The notes beneath the pieces are model-generated. The model was not told where the DNA came from. It saw nothing but the letters and a program-made list of their open reading frames with translations, and did not search any database. Position numbers and translations under genes: made by a program. This document shows, in pieces, positions 25,360 to 34,320 of a stretch of DNA of 64,000 nt (its first letter is position 1; each line of letters begins with the position of its first letter). This DNA comes from Caprella mutica (taxonomy: Eukaryota > Arthropoda > Malacostraca > Amphipoda > Caprellidae): the NCBI GenBank assembly GCA_947561585.1, contig CANNZV010001179.1, positions 1-64,000 on the forward strand, read 5' to 3'.

Positions 25360-27130
25360 ATTCAGTAGTCTGGCACAAAAGCTATAGGAATGCCTTTGAC
25401 AATCGAAAAATTGAGAGAGCAGAAAACATATGGAGAGTCCATTAGCCCATAAAGACACGATGTATTATCATAATCAACATATGATCATAATCAACACATT
25501 TTTACTTTGTGGTGAAATGGACAACAAAAATGAATTGAGAAAGGCTGCCACACGTGGCTTGTCTTGGTTGCTATTGGTGTTGTTTATCACCGAGCAAGCT
25601 TTAATAGGCTGGCTGTATGAGTATATAGAAATGGAGAACCTGTTGGATGCGACATGACTGAGAGTAACGAAAATCAGGTTATGTTCTCAATGAGATGCTT
25701 GATTCCATTGAAAATTACCGTGGCTCAAGAGAATCACTGGCAATGACTGAAGTGAAAGCACTATAGGAAAAGCGCATTACTGGTTTGGGCTTAAATTAAA
25801 GCTAATGCAATAACACATGCCTTCGTGGGGATATTGAACGCCTGATTTTGGACATCAAATCGGAACACATTATTCTTCGATGGTCCCTTGTTTTTGATGA
25901 CGACTAAAGCAAAGCTGTTGATGGCGTGAAAGACAACACCTCCACTGATTTCTCTATCATCCTCAAAGCAGCCAAAATTCTCCAGTGAGAGTATAGCTAC
26001 CCATGAAGCAAGCTTTTACGGGTAAATTCTCAGCATTTTTCTGAAGCCCATGTTGAGATCATTCCTACACACGATTCTTGGTGTATTAGATATTGATCAG
26101 ACACTGCCTGGACCACTGCCTGCAACATCCATTGAGCTGCAAATAATATTCAACTCTATAAAAAGTAGATCCAAGGAACCTGACAGAGTTCCGCGTGTTA
26201 ACTCTATTATCTCGCAATGTAATTCCACCTCCAAACTGGCAGAGCATTTCTGATGCAAGCAATGTATCAACGAGGATTATGTGTGTCATATAACAGTCTG
26301 AAAATATTCAAAGGTGTTTTCAACACTGGTTGATTTGATAACATTGATCAACAACTACAACATCAGCGCTCCACTGAAAATTCATCAACACTTCATTCCA
26401 GATATAGTCCACAAACTTATAATCTCAGCTGAGATGGAAAAAAGCATGCGAAATTTCTGCCAGCCTGCTATAAAACCATTGATCTAGATGTTTCACTCAC
26501 AACGGATGATGCCTTCTACCAACAGTCAGCCTTATCCAGCTTCCAATCCTATAAGTAACGAGTTGTTGGAGAGAGACTAAGAAAATTTTAGTTTAAGAGA
26601 ATTTTGAAGCTGCAGATTGGATATCATGGGATGTATATCATGCAAGTAGAACATACCTTGTATCATGCAACCCAGCCAAATCTGTTTTCATTGTTCACAG
26701 AGTCCCCTACCAGCCCCAGAATGGCTTAGGAAGCAATGAAAGTCCTCCGCCAAGCAATAAACTACCTAATTCCAAGTCAGACACTAGTTATGGTTGCTGA
26801 TCATCCTCTCGCCAAGAAAATTCATCCTAAATACCGGACATGGGTAAGAGTATTTCTTGGTAACACTTGGCCCAATGCACATAAATAAAAACTTTGGTGT
26901 AAGTCATGTGACTGGCGGGATGAAAGTGGTTGGACCAATGCAGTTACCAATAGTTTTTCGCAACAAGTGGAAAAGCTCAGTCCTTTATCGGTGTTCACCA
27001 CATTTGTGTATAATCAGATATACATGCACCAAATGTTTGCATCTTCTCTCTATGTGCTCATGAACAAGACTTAATATGACCAGAAAGAGAAGGCAACCAA
27101 CGATGACAGAGCTGAGCTACCTCATCTCTC
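25360..27130 (+). pseudogene. Decayed ORF inside the long-TIR element, unfamiliar family
   Basis: Plus-strand coding-like segments in shifting frames: near 25370 (HKSYRNAFDNRKIERAENIW), near 26018 (EAHVEIIPTRFL), 26739-26880 (EAMKVLRQAINYLIPSQTLV, then MVADHPLAKKI), then LGPMHINKNF and SGWTNAV near 26865-26945. From memory, this order of short motifs resembles large uncharacterised proteins that occur in many copies in cnidarian and arthropod genomes; no function is known to me. Many stops and frameshifts show that the copy is dead. Confidence 0.4.
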
Positions 27131-27471
27131 TGCCCCTTTGACACTATAACTCTTTATAGGAATAGCTGGCTATGTTTCAGTCAAGTGTGTATCTCGATAA
27201 TGCAGTGAATATACTTATACGTTTGTTATATAGAGACTCAACACTTGCATCCATATAAAAACATTTTCCGAAGGACGACATAATTTGGCAATGTGCAGCC
27301 ATCTTGAATTTTTACAAATATTTCATTACTCAAGAATCATATGAATACTAATTTATAACTCATTTGAAAAAATATAATATCAGTAGGAGATAAAAAAATA
27401 AATAACAATTACATTATGAATTTTAAATAAATTAGCTTATTTTACCCTCAAATCCGTGGAGAATCGAATGC

Positions 27472-27682
27472 AAAAAATCCCAATACTGTTGGTTCAAAAT
27501 TGTAAAAGCCTTAGGCTTTTTTGGAAACGGTTCGAAATTCGAATAACTCGTTTTCTATGGTTCAAATCGAATAAATGCCACGAAACAAAAACGATAGAGA
27601 ATTCAATTTTTTATTAGGGTACTAAGTTTCAGAACCGTAGCTTCATCAATAAAAATATTAAAAAAAACCAAGTACGGTCCCC
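27472..27682. mobile_element. TTAA-type MITE, partial inverted copy in right arm
   Basis: Ends GTACGGTCCCC followed by TTAA (27683-27686). It matches the first 210 bp of the copy at 24606 in reverse complement, then diverges, so the distal half is lost or replaced. Confidence 0.6.
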
Positions 27683-28040
27683 TTAACTTTTGTATTAATT
27701 TAGCATATTTGATCACCAATGGTCATGCTAAGGAAAAAAGTTTTACGTTTTAAGCTTTGAAAATCCTTTTATTGGGTTCTTTGACCGCAAAAATGTATCA
27801 TTTGATACTAATTTTTCCATTACAGCTTTCCTAGAAGCAAAGATATGTGTTCCAGTGTATGGCCGGCGACCATTTTGAAAAACGTGTATATTTCGAATAC
27901 AAAGAGTGATCTCATTTGTGTCTTTGGATAAAATGTTTTCTATGACCCTAAAGAACATCCATGCCAAAGGGGACTTTTGCATCATGACTTGAAGTCAACA
28001 CCCTATTTTGTGCGCTTAACTCATCAACTATAAGGCTAAG

Positions 28041-28335
28041 CAGGCAATCAATCCAGAAGCTATTGTGAGCGGAGCGGTTGGTAACAGTTTGAAAGGTTTG
28101 CCAAACGGCGATTTTCAGAAGCACGGGAATTAGTAGTATTTTATAGTTAAAAATGCAATTTACTACACAGATTTGTATAAAATGAGATGTAAAGATAGAC
28201 ATTTCATCTTATTAATAATCTTAACAAAACGATGTATTGATGGTGAATAGAAGTCGTTTTGTATGTACAAGTTTCAAGACCGGTAGCAGGCAATCACTTC
28301 GACCATATTAAATAAATAAAGAAGTATGCTAAGTT
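28041..28335. other. Spacer, nothing recognised
   Basis: A minus-strand frame entering the right arm of the long-TIR element (from 28202) has no recognisable motif. Confidence 0.4.
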
Positions 28336-28560
28336 TTGAATATTGTTATGTGAATATTATAAGTGAATAGAGTGTAAATCGTAACAAAAACAATTATATG
28401 TGAGTTATTTCTATGAAAATGCACATTTAACTGAATAATAGCAGATTTTTTATTTAAAAACAAATGGAAATTATTTTGTTTGATGTCACTCATAATATTT
28501 CTGGATTTTCCAATATTGTTCTTGGTATATACTTTTCTATTTATTTACTATGACTTCAAC
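28336..28560. repeat. Dispersed repeat, copy 1 (partner 58690-58910)
   Basis: Shares ATGAAAATGCACATTTAACT, then GAATAATAGCA and TTCCAATATTGT, in order with 58690-58910 on the same strand. Both copies lie just beside a minisatellite-bearing unit. Function unknown. Confidence 0.65.
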
Positions 28561-28597
28561 AGTTATTTGAGGTCGAGCATTTGGTGGTAGTATGAAA

Positions 28598-29762
28598 CGG
28601 TTCTAGGAAAATTCCACTAAGGAAAGTTCCACTGCGGAAGATTCCACTGGGAAAATTCCACTGAGGAATATTCCACTGAGGAAGATTCCACTAAGAAAGA
28701 TTGCACTGGGAAAATTGCACAGTGAAAATTCCACTGAGGAAAATTCCACTAAATATAAATAAATATATAAATTGTACTGCTTATTTTCTAAAACAATACT
28801 TTAAAAATTGTAATGTTCATATTATATACCCTTTTTGTGATATTCATTACAGTGTTTCTTTTGAAGTGGTTTAGTAAGTGAATATCATTATATAAATTTT
28901 CTTAATGTACGTTTTCTTTGTGCAACACCTAAGAAAAATGTCTTCCAATTGAAATGAAGATATTTCTACTTAAAAAACTATTTTTTTTATTTAGCTTCTT
29001 GTTCTGCAAATTTGATTACAGTTAAGGGTTATTTTCATTTGGAATGTAAGTTTGAGTTTTAAGTAGAGGAAAATAAAAATATATGTTATACGATACGAAA
29101 GTGGAACGTAACTCTGGTCTACTTCGAGGTCTTGCTGTAAAAATTATTAAAAAACAGTATAATTATATTTTTTGATAAAACACAGATAAACTAATATAAG
29201 AATAGAAGTTGCTTCACACATTTATAGTTCAAATATATTATCTGCATTAAATAGATGGTTAAGATAAGCTAAAACATTAGCTCAAGACACTATCCTCAAC
29301 TCTGCTAGATTAACATTGAACAGATCAAGATATTTATATGAATGAAAGTAACGTTTCCTAGCTATCAAGTTACAGGACTGTCATTTAACCTTTTGGACAG
29401 ACCAGTATTGTTTTTTTTTAAATAATAAATACAACTCATAATAAATAATTACAATCACAAATAAATAATTACATTTATAATTTATACGATTACAAACAAA
29501 TACAAATTACAATAATTTTAATATATTTACAATTTAGAATAAAAAATAATAAATACAATACAATTTAATTTTGAATTTTGTTTAGTGGAATTTACCTCAG
29601 TGGAATTTTCCGAGTGAAACTTTCAGAGTGGAATATTCCTCAGTGGAATTTTCCTCTGTGGAACTTTTCGCAGTGGAATTTTCCAAGTGGAACTATTCGC
29701 AGTGGAATTTTCCAAGTGGAACTTTCCGCAGTGGAATTTTCCTCAGTGATTCTTCCGCGCAC
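28598..29762. mobile_element. Foldback element with 15-bp minisatellite arms
   Basis: The left arm (28598-28752) is an array of GGAAAATTCCACTGA-type units. The right arm (29578-29762) is an array of the complementary CAGTGGAATTTTCC units. The outer tips, AAACGGTTCTAGGAA and the complement of TTCCGCGCACCGTTT, also pair imperfectly. The two arrays therefore form inverted arms around about 0.83 kb of AT-rich non-coding DNA. Drosophila FB elements, whose arms consist of short tandem repeats, are the closest known precedent. No target duplication was found. Confidence 0.6.
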
Positions 29763-29827
29763 CGTTTGAAACATATGCTGTATCACTGACATAAAAGTGT
29801 CATTTTATTTTGAGTGGAAATAATCTA

Positions 29828-30811
29828 CAGGGTAGTTTTTTAAATTAAAGATGTTATTTATTTACTATATTTATTCATTTATATCTCATTCTCTTCTCAT
29901 AATCAAATACTATAATGTTCCAGGTCTAAATTTTGATAAATTTACATTGTCTTTTGTAAAAATGAGTCAACGTGAGGCTATTATTCAGCTACAGTGCGTG
30001 GGAAAGACAAACCCAGAGATTGTTAAGCTGTTAAAAACACCGATATCGACTGTAAGGGATGCGGTTAAACGCTACCAAGAACTGGAGACAACGGGTGATC
30101 GACATAGATGTGGACGACCTCGCACTGCACGCACTCAAACCAAAATCAAAGACATTAGGGAGGAGATAAGTAGGAACCCCAAGCGAAGAATGAGAAAGAT
30201 GGCTAAGAGCATGGATATCGACGAAAAAAGTGTGAGAACCATCCTCAAGTTGTCCCCCTTCAAAATGACCAACATGCAACAGCTCACGGACTTGCAGAAA
30301 CAGAAAAAGATGGACAGATCAAATATTCTTTTGAATGCAATGAAAGATGGCATGCAGGCTGGTGGATGAGAAAATGTTCACTGTGGAGGCCAAATTCAAC
30401 TCCCAGAACGACAGAATTGTGGCAAAAAGTGCTGACAGTATCCCTTCATCCGTATAGAATGTTTTCCGTTGCCAAAAGTCTGCCTCTGTGATGGTTTGGG
30501 CTGCCATCTCTAAGAGTTGGAGATCTCCTTTCATTTTCGTCAAAGAAGGCGCTAAAGTCAACGCAAAATCGTATCGAGGATATTTTGACTCCAGGACAAG
30601 TCGAAATGAAGAAACACTCCAAGGACAGGCCATTTACCTTTCAACAGGACGGTACGCCCTCGCACACAGCGAACAAAACTCAGGATTACTGTGAGCGTCA
30701 CTTTCCTGCATTTTGGAGGAAGGAATTGTGTGATAAGTTTTGATTTATTTCATCCATCACAACTCATTAAATTAACATTTTTATATGATCGGGGACTTTC
30801 ACCGCACCCTG
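29828..30811 (+). mobile_element. Tc1/mariner relic, 0.98 kb
   Basis: Flanked by TA on both sides; the tips CAGGGT and ACCCTG are inverted. Inside is a decayed plus-strand transposase. It is shorter than a typical 1.3-kb element because the C-terminal catalytic region is deleted. Confidence 0.75.
29962..30720 (+). pseudogene. Tc1/mariner transposase, frameshifted and truncated
   Basis: DNA-cutting transposase of the IS630/Tc1/mariner DDE/D family. The N-terminal helix-turn-helix starts MSQREAIIQLQCVGKTNPEI and is followed by a GRPRTARTQ linker (up to 30369). After a frameshift come DEKMFTVEAKFNSQNDRI (first catalytic Asp), MVWAAISKSWRSPFIFVKEG, and FQQDGTPSHTANKTQDYC (second catalytic Asp). 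The third acidic motif is missing; sequence similarity stops near 30720. Several frameshifts make it non-functional. Confidence 0.85.
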
Positions 30812-31281
30812 TATATACTTGTATCAGTGTACACTGTTCATGTTATATAGTAAAAAGAAGAGGTTATTATATATATAATATTGGTAGAGTAAACTGTAAT
30901 TCCAATTGTTTTGAGTTTTATTGCCTCCAAAGGTGTATTATTACGTGTGAGAACATTCGTGGTAATATTTAAAATAATCTGTGGGAATCTTTGGAAGAAA
31001 GCAAGGTGAAAATATATCGGCAACAATCCTAGTCTCCTAGTAACAACGCGGCGGCAGGGCCGCAGGCACTAGGCAGTGTCACAAAATCATTCGTGCGGGT
31101 AGATTGTTCTTCATTTTCCTCTCATTTCTTCAACTTTATTTACACAATGGCAGATGAACAAGATAAGCTATGAAGATAATATAATTCACACGTCTTATTT
31201 ATGTAACTAAAAGGTATTTCGTCTCATTAGATATTGTGTAAACATGATATAGTGTTTTTAATTTAGGAATTTCTAAGAAGG
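30812..31281. other. Spacer with a short GC-rich patch
   Basis: About 31025-31085 is GC-rich (GCGGCGGCAGGGCCGCAGG) in AT-rich surroundings. An ATG at 31147 opens only eight codons. No gene was seen. Confidence 0.4.
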
Positions 31282-31378
31282 ACATCAGTGTCCAGTAGGT
31301 CTTATGAGATGTTCAAATAAAAAAGGACACTGGTGTCCAGTTGGTCTTATAAGGGATATTGATCACAATTATTGGTAA

Positions 31379-32250
31379 AGGTGAAGGATAATACAGACAT
31401 GGTAAAAGATCATTCAGACATGGTAAAGGATCATTCAGACATGGTAAAAGATCATTCAGACATGGTAAAGGATCATTCAGACATGGTAAAAGATCATTCA
31501 GACATGGTAAAGGATCATTCAGATATGGTAAAAGATCATTCAGACATGGTAAAGGATCATTCAGACATGGTAAAAGATTATTCAGACATGGTAAAGGATC
31601 ATTCAGACATGGTAAAAGATCATTCAGACATGGTAAAGGATCATTCAGACATGGTAAAGGATCATTCAGACATGGTAAAGGATCATTCAGACATGGTAAA
31701 AGATCATTCAGACATGGTAAAGGATCATTCAGACATGGGAAAAGATCATTCAGACATGGTAAAGGATCATTCAGACATGGTGAAAGATCATTCAGACATG
31801 GTAAAGGATCATTCAGATATGGTAAAAGATCATTCAGACATGGTAAAGGATCATTCAGACATGGTAAAAGATTATTCAGACATGGTAAAGGATCATTCAG
31901 ATATGGTAAAAGATCATTCAGACATGGTAAAGGATCATTCAGACATGGGAAAAGATCATTCAGACATGGTAAAGGATCATTCAGACATGGTAAAAGATTA
32001 TTCAGACATGGTAAAGGATCATTCAGATATGGTAAAAGATCATTCAGACATGGTAAAGGATCATTCAGACATGGGAAAAGATCATTCAGACATGGTAAAG
32101 GATCATTCAGACATGGTAAAAGATCATCCAGACATGGTAAAGGATCATTCAGACATGTTAAAAGATCATTCAGACATGGTAAAGGATCATTCAGACATGG
32201 TAAAGGATCATTCAGACATGGTAAAGGATCATTCAGACATGGTAAAGGGG
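31379..32250. repeat. 21-bp minisatellite, about 41 copies, open in one frame
   Basis: Units of GACATGGTAAAGGATCATTC plus one base. The length is seven codons, so one plus frame reads a repeated MVKDHSD heptapeptide for 294 codons (31372-32256). Substitutions are both synonymous (GATCAT/GATTAT changes H to Y; AAA/AAG is silent) and replacing. There is no promoter, splice or domain evidence, so I call a repeat, not a gene. Confidence 0.95.
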
Positions 32251-32619
32251 GTCTAGGACATCTCGTCCACGAATGGCTTTATCTTGTATTTTAGTGTGTT
32301 TATGGAATATATTTTATATTATTTTTCACTACTAAATTAATAGGCAGGTGTAAATATACAATAAAATAATAGTGATTTAAGCCGTATATGAATTAACACA
32401 TGAAAATGTTTATCTATCTATTACAGTTATAATGTTAAATATGCTAAACGGGATGACTGTATCTATAAGTTATTTAGTTAGTTTAATATTTTGCATTAAT
32501 TAATGAGTTATGAGTATCTAAAATTTAAAACTGAAATAGCAGGGTTCTAACAAGAATAAATGTGTGAATACTTAGGAATTAAAGTAATTATAATATAGGT
32601 AAATAATAATAATTATTAT

Positions 32620-33014
32620 ATATGTATAAGTCCGAAAATATGAAACAGTCCAATAATGCAGACGTTATACGTTTAAATAATTAAACGTAACACTAGATTG
32701 CTAGAAGGTACTAATATCTAGCTAATTTTTTATATCATTTTTTTAGTAGTATATTACCTGCATATTATTATGTATGTAATTTAGATAATCATTGTTAAAA
32801 ATATTCTGCTATAAAATACTAATTTCTGAACCAATATTGCATCTAATTTCCTTATCTGAATACTGCTATTGATGATTATTGTAGTTACTGTGAAATAAAC
32901 ACCACAAAAAATGTCTCCGTTTTCTATGTTTATGTACTGTAATAACATCGAGACATGTCAGGTATTTATTACAGATATTATAAGACTCGGTGTAAAAAAA
33001 GCGAGGCCTGCCTG
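32620..33014 (-). mobile_element. Pogo/Tigger-like end, copy 1
   Basis: Ends GCGAGGCCTGCCTG|TA at 33014, and shares GTCTCCGTTTTCTATGT and ATAACATC-AGACA words with 58220-58403 (same strand) and 62566-62700 (inverted). CAGGCAGG(C/T)C(C/T)CGC tips next to TA are typical of pogo/Tigger-type elements. No transposase. The opposite end is not resolved. Confidence 0.5.
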
Positions 33015-33269
33015 TATATCATTAAAAAGTTTTCATTTTTATTATTTTACTGGCACTGGCCAGCAGGATAAAAAGATTGCAATAAGAATGGTGGCAAAAA
33101 CCATACATTTCTAATTGCCATCAAATAAGGGTGTTAAATACTTTTATATTTCAGAATATGTATAAATAATATAATAAATAAAATAAATGCACACAATAAA
33201 TATCACACAAAATAAAGCAATTCGTGGACGAATTGTCAGTGGACGAAATGTCCGTTGGACGAAATGTCC

Positions 33270-33530
33270 GTGGACGTGGTAAAGGATCATACAGACATCG
33301 TAAAGTAGCAAACAGACATGGTAAAGGATCATACAGACATGGTAAAGGATCATACAGACATCGTAAAGGAGCAAACAGACATGGTAAAGGATCATACAGA
33401 CATGGTAAAGGATCATACAGACATGGTAAAGGATCATACAGACATGGTAAAGGATCATACAGACATCGTAACGGAGCAAACAGACATGGTAATACAGACA
33501 TCATAAAGGAGCATAGAGACATTGTAAAGG
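33270..33530. repeat. 21-bp minisatellite related to 31379-32250, about 12 copies
   Basis: Units of GACATGGTAAAGGATCATAC plus one base, some with CATCGTAAAGGAGCAAA, same orientation as the first array. Open frames on both strands are repeat artefacts. Confidence 0.93.
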
Positions 33531-33722
33531 AGAATATAAAGGAGTTTATATGATGTTTGTGATAACTCATTAAAGAAATAAATATATATTATTTCATGAG
33601 TATAAAAGTCATTATTTCATTTTATTATTAGTAACATTTTGCTCATTTGACCAGGTGGACACTGGACACTCATGTTTCCTTTCATTTAGTAGTCCCATGG
33701 GACCAACTGGCCATATGTGTCC

Positions 33723-34098
33723 TCTTCAAATTATTTTTATAATATAAAAAATATTCTCATCACATGATTTTTATATCCTTACTGATGTCTAAACTCAAAA
33801 AAAAGGTATTAAATATTTTTTTCAAAGTCAGAAAAAAGTGGCTCGCTAAAGGGTTAGGCAGAAAAAAATCTTTCGGCGAAAATTCCTAACGGCGAATTTT
33901 CTTGCAGCGAAATTTCCTACGAGAAATTCCTAAATTTTGAAAATCGGGTTTGCTGTTCAAGGCTTCGAAACCCAAGCATATGCGAACAACATTGTTAAGA
34001 TACAGTAATTTTATCATTTTTTTAAATTTTACATAAGATAATAATTTATAATTAATTGGTAACTGAAAATTATCTAACTGTTAAATATCTTTTAAGTA
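33723..34098. other. Spacer downstream of the lectin-like gene
   Basis: Contains a short irregular repeat around CGGCGAAAATTCCTAA at 33870-33935. This is the 3' flank of the minus-strand gene ending at 34112. Confidence 0.5.
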
Positions 34099-34104
34099 TT
34101 TATT
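34099..34104 (-). terminator. AATAAA polyadenylation signal candidate
   Basis: On the minus strand AATAAA lies 7 bp beyond the stop codon of the lectin-like gene. It would give an extremely short 3' UTR. Because AATAAA is common in AT-rich DNA, a more distal site is also possible. Confidence 0.35.
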
Positions 34105-34111
34105 CTCATCA

Positions 34112-34320
34112 TCAATTATCTATTTTGAAGCACGTTAAGCTCGAATCTTCAAATGGTTCTCTCCGGCATATTCCCGGTTCAAAATTCTGACACAATACAT
34201 TAAAAGCGCCACTGCAATAGTTAGTGTACAGTTTGTGTAAACGCAACACCATACAATCTGCGCCTGGTGTTGGATGCGGTTGAGTTGGAGCCCAGTGGTG
34301 AGTTAGATTGGAAGTACAGT
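34112..34320 (-). CDS. Lectin-like gene exon 6 (CTLD end, stop)
   Basis: 209 bp, residues 159-227 and TGA (34114-34112). Acceptor TTTTCATTTTCAG, with a TATTAAC branch-like motif just upstream. Carries HHWAPTQPHPTPGADCMVL and NYCSGAFNVLCQ, with three CTLD cysteines (181, 194, 202), then a tail with two more cysteines (210, 222). Confidence 0.87.

Larger units (their letters stand above)
24262..28040. mobile_element. 3.8-kb element with long inverted arms and decayed interior ORF
   Basis: The left arm (about 24262-24860) and right arm (about 27470-28040) are reverse complements at high identity. Each arm contains an 80-codon open frame pointing inward (24303-24545 on plus; 27743-27985 on minus; both start MMQ[RK]SPLAWMF), with about ten amino acid differences. 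Each arm also has a TTAA-flanked MITE at the same position, so that insertion predates arm duplication. The interior is a decayed plus-strand coding region. No target-site duplication could be fixed. It is best described as an unclassified long-TIR transposon. Confidence 0.7.
31282..33722. mobile_element. Element-like unit carrying two related 21-bp arrays
   Basis: GGACACTGGTGTCCAGTTGG (31324; also in variant form at 31282) is matched in inverse by CCAACTGGCCATATGTGTCC at about 33702-33721, suggesting paired outer ends. Inside lie two related 21-bp arrays. They bracket a 0.97-kb core whose edges, TCGTCCACGAA (32263) and TTCGTGGACGA (33223), are also inverted. The arrays themselves run in the same direction, so this is not a simple foldback; part of it may have been inverted. 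Confidence 0.4.

Noticed and set aside
31147..31173. ATG in a good context after a GC-rich patch, MADEQDKL
   Set aside because: Stops after eight codons and has no donor site.
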